Positions 39,842-49,480 of a stretch of DNA of 64,000 nucleotides are shown here, one piece after another (the stretch's first letter is position 1; every line of letters begins with the position of its first letter). The position numbers were made by a program, and so were the translations under genes. The notes below the pieces were generated by a model. It saw only the letters and a program-made list of their open reading frames with translations, was not told where the DNA came from and did not search any database. Source of the DNA: Pseudoduganella umbonata. GTDB taxonomy: Bacteria; Pseudomonadota; Gammaproteobacteria; Burkholderiales; Burkholderiaceae_D. The DNA lies in contig NZ_JACHXS010000002.1 of the NCBI RefSeq assembly GCF_014192225.1, positions 310,001 through 374,000 on the forward strand, in the 5' to 3' direction.

Positions 39842-40291
39842 ATGAGTATTTTCACTATCGAAGGCAGCGTCGAGGCCAGCCAAGGCGCGGGGGACAGGGA
39901 CCCTGCCGGATCGAACGGCTGGCCAGACGCTCGAAGCATATCCAGCGAAATGATGAATTTCCTTTTTGAAGAGCGCACCTGTTCGGCACGCGACCTGCAG
40001 CGCATGCTGCGGGATCGTCATCCCAACCGCTCGCAAATGCTGGCCGACATGTTTGCGATGGGATGCCTGCTGCATTTCCAGGGAGAGCGGTCCGCGGCAT
40101 CCATGCTGATCGGGCAGGTTTTCGAATCAGTCAGGGGGGACGGCGAACCCGAGTACCTTTCGGCGCTGTTGAACGGTATTTCCGGGAATGAATTGCGGCT
40201 GGCTTGCGAGATCGCACCGAGCACGGAACTCAGGGAGCTGTGCGACCGGGCGCGGCAGGGGCCCGCCAGGGAAGCTGCGTGCGCCCGTTAA
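39842..40291 (+). CDS. Hypothetical protein
   Basis: A 149-residue soluble, acidic protein of no family I know. AAAGGGGT precedes the ATG. The middle (SSEMMNFLFEERTCSARDLQ, NRSQMLADMFAMGCLLHFQG) looks helical. No signal peptide or membrane segment. The last four bases overlap the stop of the convergent LysR gene. It lies downstream of a short AT-rich gap after the NarL-type gene, which is divergent, so both may be under a shared control region. Confidence 0.65.
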   Translation: MSIFTIEGSVEASQGAGDRDPAGSNGWPDARSISSEMMNFLFEERTCSARDLQRMLRDRHPNRSQMLADMFAMGCLLHFQGERSAASMLIGQVFESVRGDGEPEYLSALLNGISGNELRLACEIAPSTELRELCDRARQGPAREAACAR

Positions 40292-41253
40292 TTTTGGCCG
40301 GCCTGGCTGCGCTGGGCCTGCGAGACGATGAGATCCCATGGCGCCGGAGACGGGAAGATCTCCAGCAGGAACTCGACGAAGGCCTTGACATTCGGGCTGC
40401 CCCGGCGGCTTTCCGGCCACATGGCGGTGACGACGAAACGCTCCACGGCCAGTTCGGGCAGGATCGGAACGAGGAGCTGGCGTTCGACGTAATGCGCCGC
40501 CGCGTAGGTCGGTGCGATGCCGATACCGCCCCCTGCGGCCAGCGCAGCCAGGACGCCATCGGTCGCGTCGATGATGATGCCGGATTCGGGCGTCATCTCG
40601 ACAATCCGCCCACCGATGTGGAAGGGCCAGCGCAACGTCTGTCCGGTACTTTGATAACGGAAGTTGACACATTCGTGCGTGAGCAGGTCTTCGATCACTT
40701 TCGGCGTGCCGCGCCGTGCCAGGTAGCCCGGCGCAGCGAAAGCACACAGGCGATGCGGCGTCAGCGGCCTGGAGACCAGGCGGGAATCGCCGAGTTCTCC
40801 CACTCTCAGCGCAACGTCGATACCTTCCTCGATCAGGTCGGTGTAGCGATCGCCCATGCGCAGGTCGATGGTGACCTTCGGGTAGCGCTCGCGAAACCGC
40901 GGTAATGCTGGTGCCAGTATGTGCGTACCGATCGGCAGCGGCGCGGTCACACGCATCAACCCGGCAGGTTCGGCACGGGCTGTCGCCGCGGCCTGCTCGA
41001 TCTGTTCCACCTCCTGCAGGAGGCGGGTGGTCCGTTCCTGCAAATCACGGCCCTCGGGCGTCAGCGCCAACGACCGGGTCGTGCGCGTGAAGAGCCTGAC
41101 CTTCAAATGCTCCTCGAGCCGCTGCACGCTTTTGCTGACGGCGGACGGCGAAACGCCCAGCGATCTGGCTGCTGCCGTATAGCTGCCCAGCGATGCTGTG
41201 CGGGCGAATGCAATGAGCCCCGTAAGGCTTTCCAATCCGATTTGTGCCGTCAT
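40288..41253 (-). CDS. LysR-family regulator
   Basis: A 321-residue regulator with a typical HTH (GLIAFARTASLGSYTAAARS, GVSPSAVSKSVQRLEEHL) and effector domain (GLMRVTAPLPIGTHILAPAL). It belongs to the group next to SDR and reductase genes. It is divergent from the SDR/OYE operon 103 bases away, which it probably activates or represses. The effector is unknown, likely an electrophile or quinone if the reductase is the target. Confidence 0.92.
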   Translation of the reverse strand: MTAQIGLESLTGLIAFARTASLGSYTAAARSLGVSPSAVSKSVQRLEEHLKVRLFTRTTRSLALTPEGRDLQERTTRLLQEVEQIEQAAATARAEPAGLMRVTAPLPIGTHILAPALPRFRERYPKVTIDLRMGDRYTDLIEEGIDVALRVGELGDSRLVSRPLTPHRLCAFAAPGYLARRGTPKVIEDLLTHECVNFRYQSTGQTLRWPFHIGGRIVEMTPESGIIIDATDGVLAALAAGGGIGIAPTYAAAHYVERQLLVPILPELAVERFVVTAMWPESRRGSPNVKAFVEFLLEIFPSPAPWDLIVSQAQRSQAGQN

Positions 41254-41356
41254 GGAATTATTAAATCAATTTCCACACGGATTGTCAACGTATTCGCATG
41301 AGCGGAAGATCGCTTCATCGGCACCGCTGCGGTGCTACCAACCAAAGGAACAGATT

Positions 41357-42118
41357 ATGAACACCCCAGTTGCTGCGCAAACGTCCTTCTCCAACCTGCA
41401 GGCAGGTTCCCTGACCGGCAAGGTTGTCGTCGTCTTCGGCGGTACGTCCGGCATCGGCCTGGCCGCTGCCGTCCAGGCCAAGGCGGCCGGCGCGAAAGTC
41501 ATTGTCATCGGTAACGATCGCACCCGCGCCCAGCAGGCTGCGCAAGCGCATGGCTTCGAATGGCGAACCGCCGACGTCACGCAAAGTGACGCCGTACACG
41601 AAGCATTGAAGGAGATTCCAAAGGTCGATCACCTGGTGCTCCTGGCTGGCACCTTCGTGGCGGCGAAGGTACTGGACGGCGATGTCGATTACATGCGCCG
41701 CGCCTTCGAAGAGCGTGTCTGGGCGTCGGTGCATGCGATTCGCGCGCTGAACGGGCGCATGTCCAGCGATGGCTCGATCACCTTCATCTCGGGCGTCCTG
41801 GCCGACCGTCCGAATGCGCAGGGTACCGCCGTGCTGGCTGCGGCGTCGGCTGCCATGGAAGCGCTTGCGCGCGGACTGGCGCTGGAACTCGCGCCGATCC
41901 GCGTCAATACGCTGTCGCCGGGCCACGTCGAAACACCGCTGCTGCATAAAGTACTGGGCGATGCGCGCGATACGGTGCTTCCCGCAATGCGCGCCTCCAC
42001 GCCGCTGAAGCGCCTCGGCACGGCAGAGGAAGCCGGTGCCGCGACGGTGTTCCTGATGGCGAATGGCTGGATGAACGGCACCACGCTGCATATCGACGGC
42101 GGCGTCAGCCTCATCTAA
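41357..42118 (+). CDS. SDR-fold protein lacking the YxxxK pair
   Basis: A 253-residue short-chain dehydrogenase-like protein. The nucleotide motif VVVFGGTSGIGLAAAVQA is intact, and VRVNTLSPGHVETPLL and HIDGGVSLI are typical. At the active site, where Tyr-x-x-x-Lys is expected before AAxEALARGLALEL, the sequence is AVLAAASAAMEAL. So Tyr and Lys are both absent. It may be a non-catalytic or altered enzyme. ATG 41357 follows AAAGGAA. It is ten bases before the OYE gene, so one operon. Confidence 0.87.
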   Translation: MNTPVAAQTSFSNLQAGSLTGKVVVVFGGTSGIGLAAAVQAKAAGAKVIVIGNDRTRAQQAAQAHGFEWRTADVTQSDAVHEALKEIPKVDHLVLLAGTFVAAKVLDGDVDYMRRAFEERVWASVHAIRALNGRMSSDGSITFISGVLADRPNAQGTAVLAAASAAMEALARGLALELAPIRVNTLSPGHVETPLLHKVLGDARDTVLPAMRASTPLKRLGTAEEAGAATVFLMANGWMNGTTLHIDGGVSLI

Positions 42119-42128
42119 GGAGAACATC

Positions 42129-43253
42129 ATGTCGACCGTTCTTGAACAGGTTTCCAGCATGAACCCTCCAGTTATCCCATCGCTGTTCGATCCGATCCGC
42201 ATGGGTTCGTTGCTGCTGCCGAACCGCATCTTCATGGCACCGATGACGCGGGCACGCGGGACGCGCGAACACGTTCCTACCGACATGATGGCCCGCTACT
42301 ACGCGGCCAGGGCGGGCGCCGGCGTCATCTTCAGCGAAGCCATCGGCATTTCGCAGGAAGGCCTGGGCTGGCCCTACGCCACCGGTATCTGGTCGGTGGA
42401 ACAGGCGGCTGGCTGGCGCCGGGTCACCGAGGCCGTACACGCGGCTGGTGGCCAGATCATCGCCCAGCTGTGGCACATGGGCCGGGTGGTGCATCCCTCT
42501 TTCCTGGGCGGTGCCCAGCCGGTGTCCGCGTCCGCGACGGCCGCGCCGGGACTCGCCCATACGTACCAGGGCCGGCTTGACTATGAAGCCGCCCGGCCAT
42601 TGCAGGTCGCGGAAATCCCCCGCTTGCTGGAAGACTTCCGCCACGCCACGCGCAGCGCGCTGGCAGCGGGGTTCGACGGCGTGCAGATCCATGCCGCCAA
42701 CGGCTACCTGATCGACCAGTTCCTGCGCGATAACAGCAACTTCCGCGACGACGACTACGGCGGTTCGATCGAGAACCGCATCCGCCTGCTGCGCGAAGTG
42801 ACTGCCGCCGTCGTGGACGTGGCGGGGCGGGGCAAGACAGGCGTGCGGCTGTCGCCGAACACGCATGACCAGGGCGTGATCGACAGTGCGCCAGGGCTGC
42901 TGTTCCCTGCTGCGGCGGCAGCGCTGTCGGACATCGGTATCGCGCACCTGGAATTGCGTGAACCACCGACGGATGGCGACTTCGGCAAAGCCGAGGGAGC
43001 GCCCGTTGCACCGCTGATCCGGCAAGCCTTCCAGGGAACGCTGATCCTGAACTCGGATTATCCGTTTCATCGGGCGGAAACGGTGCTGCAAGCCGGCGGT
43101 GCGGATGCGATCACGTTCGGCCGGCCCTTCATCGCCAACCCCGACCTGCCGCGCCGCTTCGCGGAAGGTATTGCGCTGGCCAAGGACGACAGGGAGACCT
43201 GGTTCACCCAGGGCAAGGAAGGCTACGTTACCTATCCCCCTGCCGCACGCTGA
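42129..43253 (+). CDS. Old Yellow Enzyme-family alkene reductase
   Basis: A 374-residue FMN- and NADPH-dependent enoate reductase, NemA-like. It reduces activated C=C bonds of enals, quinones or nitro compounds. Visible are NRIFMAPMTRARG, QLWHMGRVVHPSFLGG, FDGVQIHAANGYLIDQFLRD, DDYGGSIENRIRLLREV and GADAITFGRPFIANPDLPRR. The His-Ala-Ala-Asn substrate pair is present. MNPPVIPSL 33 bases in is an alternative start. Downstream of the SDR gene under the divergent LysR regulator, suggesting an electrophile response. Confidence 0.94.
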   Translation: MSTVLEQVSSMNPPVIPSLFDPIRMGSLLLPNRIFMAPMTRARGTREHVPTDMMARYYAARAGAGVIFSEAIGISQEGLGWPYATGIWSVEQAAGWRRVTEAVHAAGGQIIAQLWHMGRVVHPSFLGGAQPVSASATAAPGLAHTYQGRLDYEAARPLQVAEIPRLLEDFRHATRSALAAGFDGVQIHAANGYLIDQFLRDNSNFRDDDYGGSIENRIRLLREVTAAVVDVAGRGKTGVRLSPNTHDQGVIDSAPGLLFPAAAAALSDIGIAHLELREPPTDGDFGKAEGAPVAPLIRQAFQGTLILNSDYPFHRAETVLQAGGADAITFGRPFIANPDLPRRFAEGIALAKDDRETWFTQGKEGYVTYPPAAR

Positions 43254-43548
43254 GACCCGGCGGCCGTGGAGGCCGCCGGATAGCGTCGCTTCACATAACG
43301 GGCGGCCTTGATGCCGGTCGGGCAGACAGCCGTCGCGAGGGCGCTGTTCGGTGAAGCACCCCTTCCGGGTAGGGACCTTAACACTACTATCGTGTGATTC
43401 TGGCCCGCTGGCCTACCCCTACACTCCCGCAAAGTCCCCAGTGCAGGCAGGCTGCAGCCCGGCCTGCCGGCGGGACTTCATGCGATTGCGCGAGTTCGCC
43501 GCCGGTGGACGAGTTCTACGTTACGTAATGTCACCAAGAGGTCAAATC

Positions 43549-44772
43549 ATGAATAGCCAACAACGGGGCAGGCCGGGCCTGAAAAAGATGCTGGGTGCGC
43601 TGGCAGCGGCCGGCATGTGCGCGGCAGCCGTTTCAGGATGCACGGACGCGAACAGCAAGACCGAGCCGCCTGCCGCGAGTGCAGGTCCGCCCGTGTCGGC
43701 GGCCGTTGTCGTCGAGCGGCCGGTCGCGGAAACCCAGGAGTTCTCGGGACGCCTGGAGGCGATCGAGGTGGTGCAGATCCGGCCGCGCGTCAGCGGCTAC
43801 ATTACCGCGGTCAACTTCACGCCGGGCGCGGAAGTGAAGAAGGGCACCCTGCTGTTCGTGATCGATCCGCGCCCTTACCAGGCGGAAGCCGACCGTGCGC
43901 AGGCCGCGGCGAACTCCGCCCGTGCGCGCGCCGACCTGGCCCGCATCGAGCTGCAACGCGCGGAGCGGCTGCTGGCGGACAAGGCGATCGCGCAGCGCGA
44001 GTTCGACGAACGGGCCGCCGGTCAAAAGGAGCTCGAAGCGAACGCCCGCGCGGCGCAGGCGCAGCTCGACGCTGCCAGGCTGAACCTGTCCTACACGCGG
44101 GTGACCGCACCGATCGACGGGCGCATTTCGAAAGCGGAAATCACGCTGGGCAACCTGGTCGATGCCACTGCGGTGCTGACGTCGGTCGTGTCCCTCGACC
44201 GCATGTATGCCAGTTTCGACGGCGATGAACAGACCTACCTGCGCGTCGGCTCGCGTGCGCAACGGGGACAGCCGACGGTCGTCAAGGTAGGACTGAACAA
44301 CGAGGACGGCTACCCGCACGAAGGCGTACTCGAATTCGTCGACAACCAGCTCGACACGCAGACCGGCAGCGTGCGCATGCGTGCAACGCTGAACAACGCG
44401 GACCGGGTGCTGGCTCCTGGGCTGTTTGCCCGCATCCAGGTCGGCAGCGGTGTCGCGCAGAACGCGATCCTCATCAGGGACAAGGCCGTCGGTACGGACC
44501 AGAGCCGCAAGTTCGTCGTCGTCGTCGGCCCGGACAACAAGACTGCCGTTCGCCAGGTCACGCTGGGCCCTCTGGCAGACGGCATGCGCGTGGTGCGCAG
44601 CGGCCTGAAGCCCGGCGAGAAAATTATCGTCGACGGCCTCCAGCGGGTAACTCCTGGCGCTGCTGTTTCGGCGCAGCTCGTGCCCATGGACGAAGCCGCA
44701 GCCCGCGCCGCGAAACTAGCCGGCGCGAGCCGGGATATGCCGCTGGCCTCCGCAAACGGAAACGAGGAATAA
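43549..44772 (+). CDS. RND efflux periplasmic adaptor lipoprotein
   Basis: A 407-residue membrane fusion protein, first gene of an RND efflux operon. The lipobox is VSGC with Cys31. The barrel-sandwich hairpin is RPRVSGYITAVNFTPGAEVKK, then the coiled-coil hairpin (AQAAANSARARADLARIELQ) and YTRVTAPIDGRISKAEITLG. It links the inner-membrane pump to the outer-membrane channel. ATG 43549 follows AGAGGT; ATG 43528 is in frame. It resembles AcrA/MexA of HAE1 systems for drugs or solvents. No local regulator is adjacent. Confidence 0.94.
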   Translation: MNSQQRGRPGLKKMLGALAAAGMCAAAVSGCTDANSKTEPPAASAGPPVSAAVVVERPVAETQEFSGRLEAIEVVQIRPRVSGYITAVNFTPGAEVKKGTLLFVIDPRPYQAEADRAQAAANSARARADLARIELQRAERLLADKAIAQREFDERAAGQKELEANARAAQAQLDAARLNLSYTRVTAPIDGRISKAEITLGNLVDATAVLTSVVSLDRMYASFDGDEQTYLRVGSRAQRGQPTVVKVGLNNEDGYPHEGVLEFVDNQLDTQTGSVRMRATLNNADRVLAPGLFARIQVGSGVAQNAILIRDKAVGTDQSRKFVVVVGPDNKTAVRQVTLGPLADGMRVVRSGLKPGEKIIVDGLQRVTPGAAVSAQLVPMDEAAARAAKLAGASRDMPLASANGNEE

Positions 44773-44774
44773 CG

Positions 44775-47700
44775 ATGAATATCTCGCGCTTCTTTGTCGA
44801 CAAGCCGATCTTTGCGGCGGTCCTGTCGATCATGGTGTTCGTCGCAGGCCTGATCGCGATCTTCGCTTTGCCCATCTCGGAATACCCCGATGTCGTGCCG
44901 CCTTCGGTCGTCGTCCGTGCCCAGTATCCGGGTGCGAACCCGAAAATCATCGCCGAGACCGTGGCGGCGCCGCTCGAGGAGCAGATCAACGGCGTCGAGA
45001 ACATGCTGTACATGTCGTCGCAGAACACCAGCGACGGCGCACTGCAGCTGACCGTGACGTTTGCCATCGGCACCAATGTCGACCAGGCCGAGACGGCGGT
45101 ACAGAACCGCGTCCAGCGCGCCTTGCCGCGCCTGCCCGAGGAAGTGCGCCAGATCGGCGTGACGACGGTCAAGAGCTCGCCGAACCTGACGATGGTGGTG
45201 CACCTGAAGTCGCCGGACGGCCGCTATGACGATCTGTACCTGCGCAATTACGCCGTGCTGAACATCAAGGATCAGCTCGCGCGGCTGCACGGCATGGGCG
45301 AGGTGCAGCTGTTCGGTTCCGGCGACTATGCGATGCGCGTGTGGCTCGACCCGCAAAAGGTCGCCACGCGCGGGCTGACGGCAGGCGACGTGGTCGATGC
45401 GATCCGCGAGCAGAACGTGCAGGTCGCGGCCGGGGTGATCGGCCAGGGCCCGTCGAAGGATGCGGACTTCCAGCTCACCGTCAATACACAGGGGCGCCTG
45501 TCGACCGTCGAGGAGTTCGGCAATATCGTCGTCAAGACCAACCCGGACGGCGCGACCACGCTGCTGAAGGATGTCGCGCGGCTCGAGATGGGCTCCAACT
45601 CGTACGCATTGCGCTCGCTGCTGAACAATAAATCGGCGGTCGCGATCCCCATCTTCGAAGCGCCGAACGCGAACGCGCTGCAGCTCTCGTCGGATGTCCG
45701 CGCAACCATGACGACGCTGTCGAAGAACTTCCCGCAGGGCGTCGAGTACGACATCGTCTATGACCCGACACAGTTCGTGCGCGAGTCGATCAGTTCGGTC
45801 GTCCATACGCTGGGCGAAGCCGTGATCCTGGTCGCCATCGTCGTCATCGTGTTCCTGCAGACCTGGCGCGCCTCGATCATTCCGCTGCTGGCGGTGCCCG
45901 TTTCCATCGTCGGTACGTTTGCCGTCATGCTGATGTTCGGCTTTTCCATCAATACGCTGTCGCTGTTCGGACTGGTGCTGGCGATCGGCATCGTGGTCGA
46001 CGATGCCATCGTGGTGGTGGAAAACGTCGAGCGCTACATCGAGCAGGGCATGACGCCCCATGACGCGACGATCCAGGCCATGAAGGAAGTGTCCGGGCCG
46101 ATCATCGCCATTGCACTGGTGCTGTGCGCGGTATTCGTCCCCATCGCTTTCGTATCCGGCCTGACTGGACAGTTCTACCGCCAGTTCGCATTGACCATCG
46201 CCATCTCCACGGTGATTTCGGCCTTCTCGTCGCTGACGCTGGCGCCGGCCCTGTCGGCCGCATTGCTGAAGGGGCACGGCGAACCGAAGGATGGGCTGAC
46301 ACGGGGCATGGACAAGGTGCTGGGCGGCTTCTTCCGGATGTTCAACAAGTTCTTCAACCGCTCCGCACAAAAATACGAGGGAGGCGTGCGCGGGGTGTTG
46401 CGCCACAAAGGGATCTCGCTGGTGGTCTATGCGCTGCTGGGCGCCGCCGGTCTCTTCATGTTCAAGGCGGTGCCGCCGGGTTTCGTACCCGGCCAGGACA
46501 AGCAATACCTGATCGGCTTCGCGCAACTGCCGGATGCCGCCTCGCTGGACCGGACGGACCAGGTCATCCGGCAGATGTCCGATATCGCCAAGGATATCCC
46601 CGGCGTGCAGGATTCGATCGCCTTCCCGGGGCTGTCCATCAATGGCTTCACCAACGCGCCCAATGCGGGGATCGTGTTCCTCGGCCTGAAGCCGTTCGAC
46701 GAGCGCAAGGGCAAGGCTCTCTCCGCCCAGGCGATCGCCGCGGAGATCAACAAGCGGATGGGAGCTGTCCAGGGCGCATTCGTGATGGTGTTGCCGCCAC
46801 CACCGGTGAACGGGCTCGGTACCACCGGCGGTTTCAAGCTGATGATCGAAGACCGTGGCAACCTCGGGTATGACGAGTTGTTCAAGGCTGTCCAGGCGGT
46901 GCAGCAGAAAGCCTGGCAGGAACCGCGGCTGCAGGGGGTGTTCTCCGGCTACCAGATCAACGTGCCGCAGCTCTACGCGGATGTCGACAGGGTGAAGGCG
47001 AAGCAGCTCGGCGTGCCGCTGCAAACGATCTACCAGACCTTGCAGATCAACCTCGGATCGCTGTATGTGAACGACTTCAACCAGTTCGGCCGCACCTACC
47101 AGGTGCGTGTACAGGCGGACGCGCAGTTCCGCTCGCACGTGGAACAGATGACGCAACTGAAGGTCCGCAACGACAAGGGCGAGATGATTCCCCTGTCGTC
47201 GCTGATGCGCGTGAAGGACACCTATGGTCCGGATCGCGTGCAGCGCTACAACAACTACGTCGCTGCGGACTTGAACGGCGGTGCCGCACCTGGCATATCG
47301 TCCGGGCAGGCGCAGGAAATCATGGAGGGGATCCTCCGCGACACGCTGCCGCAAGGGATTACCTACGAGTGGACGGACCTGACGTACCAGGACATCCTGG
47401 CCGGTAATACGATGATTTATGTCTTCCCGCTGTGCGTGCTGCTGGTGTTCCTGGTCCTCGCTGCGCAGTACGAGAGCTGGACGCTGCCGCTGGCCGTGAT
47501 CCTGATCGTGCCGATGTCGATCCTGTGCGCACTGATCGGCGTGAAGCTGACCGGCGGCGACAACAATGTCTTTACGCAGATCGCCCTGTTCGTGCTGGTC
47601 GGGCTGGCGTCGAAGAACGCCATCCTGATCGTGGAGTTCGCCCGCGAACTGGAGGAGCAGGGCCGGTCGATCGTCGATGCCGCACTGGAAGCGTGCCGCC

Positions 47701-47960
47701 TGCGCCTGCGGCCCATCCTGATGACGTCGATCGCCTTCATCATGGGCGTGCTGCCGCTGGTGTTTTCCAGTGGGGCTGGTGCCGAGATGCGTCACGCGAT
47801 GGGGGTTGCCGTGTTCGCGGGGATGCTCGGCGTTACGCTGTTCGGCCTGTTCCTGACGCCGGTGTTCTACGTCTTGCTGCGCACCTTCGCGAAACGGTTC
47901 GAGAAAAAGGTACTTGCGCCGGAAGTGTCGCTCGTCAAAATGGAAGGAACCCACGGATGA
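44775..47960 (+). CDS. HAE1-family RND efflux permease
   Basis: A 1061-residue inner-membrane proton-driven pump. It opens MNISRFFVDKPIFAAVLSIM, with 12 membrane segments and two large periplasmic loops. The proton relay Asp pair is in GLVLAIGIVVDDAIVVVENV. PNLTMVVHLKS and the NDFNQFGRTYQVRVQAD part of the second loop are typical AcrB/MexF-like sequences. It starts two bases after the adaptor and its stop overlaps the channel gene start. Exports amphiphilic drugs or solvents; the range cannot be predicted. Confidence 0.96.
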   Translation: MNISRFFVDKPIFAAVLSIMVFVAGLIAIFALPISEYPDVVPPSVVVRAQYPGANPKIIAETVAAPLEEQINGVENMLYMSSQNTSDGALQLTVTFAIGTNVDQAETAVQNRVQRALPRLPEEVRQIGVTTVKSSPNLTMVVHLKSPDGRYDDLYLRNYAVLNIKDQLARLHGMGEVQLFGSGDYAMRVWLDPQKVATRGLTAGDVVDAIREQNVQVAAGVIGQGPSKDADFQLTVNTQGRLSTVEEFGNIVVKTNPDGATTLLKDVARLEMGSNSYALRSLLNNKSAVAIPIFEAPNANALQLSSDVRATMTTLSKNFPQGVEYDIVYDPTQFVRESISSVVHTLGEAVILVAIVVIVFLQTWRASIIPLLAVPVSIVGTFAVMLMFGFSINTLSLFGLVLAIGIVVDDAIVVVENVERYIEQGMTPHDATIQAMKEVSGPIIAIALVLCAVFVPIAFVSGLTGQFYRQFALTIAISTVISAFSSLTLAPALSAALLKGHGEPKDGLTRGMDKVLGGFFRMFNKFFNRSAQKYEGGVRGVLRHKGISLVVYALLGAAGLFMFKAVPPGFVPGQDKQYLIGFAQLPDAASLDRTDQVIRQMSDIAKDIPGVQDSIAFPGLSINGFTNAPNAGIVFLGLKPFDERKGKALSAQAIAAEINKRMGAVQGAFVMVLPPPPVNGLGTTGGFKLMIEDRGNLGYDELFKAVQAVQQKAWQEPRLQGVFSGYQINVPQLYADVDRVKAKQLGVPLQTIYQTLQINLGSLYVNDFNQFGRTYQVRVQADAQFRSHVEQMTQLKVRNDKGEMIPLSSLMRVKDTYGPDRVQRYNNYVAADLNGGAAPGISSGQAQEIMEGILRDTLPQGITYEWTDLTYQDILAGNTMIYVFPLCVLLVFLVLAAQYESWTLPLAVILIVPMSILCALIGVKLTGGDNNVFTQIALFVLVGLASKNAILIVEFARELEEQGRSIVDAALEACRLRLRPILMTSIAFIMGVLPLVFSSGAGAEMRHAMGVAVFAGMLGVTLFGLFLTPVFYVLLRTFAKRFEKKVLAPEVSLVKMEGTHG

Positions 47961-49480
47961 ACAAGCTCATTGCCAGGGGGCGCACCCCCGCTCTTTCGCT
48001 GATTGCCGCGCTGGTACTGACCGCCTGCGCCGCGCCTGAATTCAGGCAACCCGCGGTCGAGGTGCCGGCGGCCTTCAAGGAGACCGCTGGCGACGTGAAG
48101 GTGGCCGCCGACGGCACGCGCTGGAAGGAAGGGCAGCCGGCCGAACAGCAGCCGCGCGGCGAATGGTGGCTGGCGTTCAACGACCCGGCCCTGGACGAAC
48201 TGATGGCCGAGGCGATCCGCAGCAACGCCAACCTCACCGTCGCCGCCGCGCGCGTGAAACAGGCACGCGCCATCGCCGGCATCGCCGAAGCGGACCGCAT
48301 TCCGCAGGTCGGCGTCGGCGTCGGTGCCGGCCGCTCGCAGCAGTCCCCGCAGGAAGCGGGCCTGCCGCAAGGCACGCGGATGGCGCCGGGCACTAGCTAC
48401 AACGCCCGGCTGACGGCCAGTTATGAAGTGGACCTGTTCGGCCGCGTGTCGTCGAACGTGGCGGCGGCACGCAACGACGCGGCGACGGTGGAAGCGAATT
48501 ACCGCTCCGTGCTGCTGTCGCTGCAGGCCGACGTGGCCCAGACCTGGTTCCGCCTGCGGGCCACGGACGCCGAACTGGCGACCGTGGCGCAGACGGTCCG
48601 CCTGCGCGAGGAAAACGTCAAGGTCAACCAGCGGCGCTTCGACCTGGGAGACATCGGCGAGTTCGACCTGTCGCGCGCGAAGACGGAACTGGCGACGGCG
48701 CGCGCCGAGGCGATCGGCCTGCAGCGGCAGCGCACGAATGCCGAGCACGCGCTGGCGGTGCTGCTGGGAAAACCGGCAGCATCCTTCGGCGCCAACGAGA
48801 ACCCGCTGGCCGAGGATGATGCACTGCCCGTGATCCCGGCCGGCCTGCCGTCGTCGCTGCTGGAGCGCCGGCCCGACATCGCTGCCGCCCAGCGCGCGAT
48901 GGAGGCGTCGAACGCCCGCATCGGCGTGGCCCGTTCGGCGATGTTCCCAGCGCTGACGATCAGCGCCGACGGTGGCGGCGTGGGACCGGCGTTCTCCGAC
49001 GTGTTCCGCTGGAGCAGCCGCTCCTGGCTGCTGGGCGCGCTGCTGTCGATGCCCGTCATCGACGGCGGCCGCAACCGCGCCAACATCACGCGCAGCGAAG
49101 CGGTGCTGGAAGAATCGGTGGGCACGTACCGGCAAGCCGTCCTGAGCGCATTCGCCGAAGTCGAGGACAACCTGGCCGGCTTGCGCATCCTGTCCGGCCA
49201 GGCCGCGCAGATCGACGACGCGGTGGTCTCCGCCCGCCGGTCGGCCGACCTGGCGCAGAGGCTGTATGACGCCGGCCGCTCCAGCTACCTGGAACTGCTG
49301 GACGCGCAGCGCAACCTGGCCACCGTCGAACGCACCGCCGTGCAGCTGCGCGGCGACCGGGCCGTCACCACCGTCGCGCTGATCCGCGCTTTGGGCGGCG
49401 GCTGGGACCCTGTCGCCAGCACCGAACGCAGCGCTTCGGTCGCAGGCGGCGGTGAAGCGGCACGCCTTGTTGGACAATAG
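47957..49480 (+). CDS. RND outer-membrane channel lipoprotein (OprM/NodT family)
   Basis: A 507-residue outer-membrane factor that completes the tripartite pump. Lipobox LTAC near residue 24 follows MNKLIARGRTPALSLIAALV. Two TolC-like repeats follow, with ASYEVDLFGRVSSNVAAARN, RLREENVKVNQRRFDLGDIG, LLERRPDIAAAQRAMEASNA and LYDAGRSSYLELLDAQRNL. ATG 47957 overlaps the permease stop as ATGA. All three components are present, so the operon is functional by gene content. Confidence 0.94.
   Translation: MNKLIARGRTPALSLIAALVLTACAAPEFRQPAVEVPAAFKETAGDVKVAADGTRWKEGQPAEQQPRGEWWLAFNDPALDELMAEAIRSNANLTVAAARVKQARAIAGIAEADRIPQVGVGVGAGRSQQSPQEAGLPQGTRMAPGTSYNARLTASYEVDLFGRVSSNVAAARNDAATVEANYRSVLLSLQADVAQTWFRLRATDAELATVAQTVRLREENVKVNQRRFDLGDIGEFDLSRAKTELATARAEAIGLQRQRTNAEHALAVLLGKPAASFGANENPLAEDDALPVIPAGLPSSLLERRPDIAAAQRAMEASNARIGVARSAMFPALTISADGGGVGPAFSDVFRWSSRSWLLGALLSMPVIDGGRNRANITRSEAVLEESVGTYRQAVLSAFAEVEDNLAGLRILSGQAAQIDDAVVSARRSADLAQRLYDAGRSSYLELLDAQRNLATVERTAVQLRGDRAVTTVALIRALGGGWDPVASTERSASVAGGGEAARLVGQ

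Noticed and set aside
44310..47954. A 1214-codon open frame antisense to the RND permease
   Set aside because: It mirrors the permease reading frame in high-GC DNA, has no domain signature or ribosome site, and its low-complexity Arg/His/Gln/Asp composition is typical of antisense frames.
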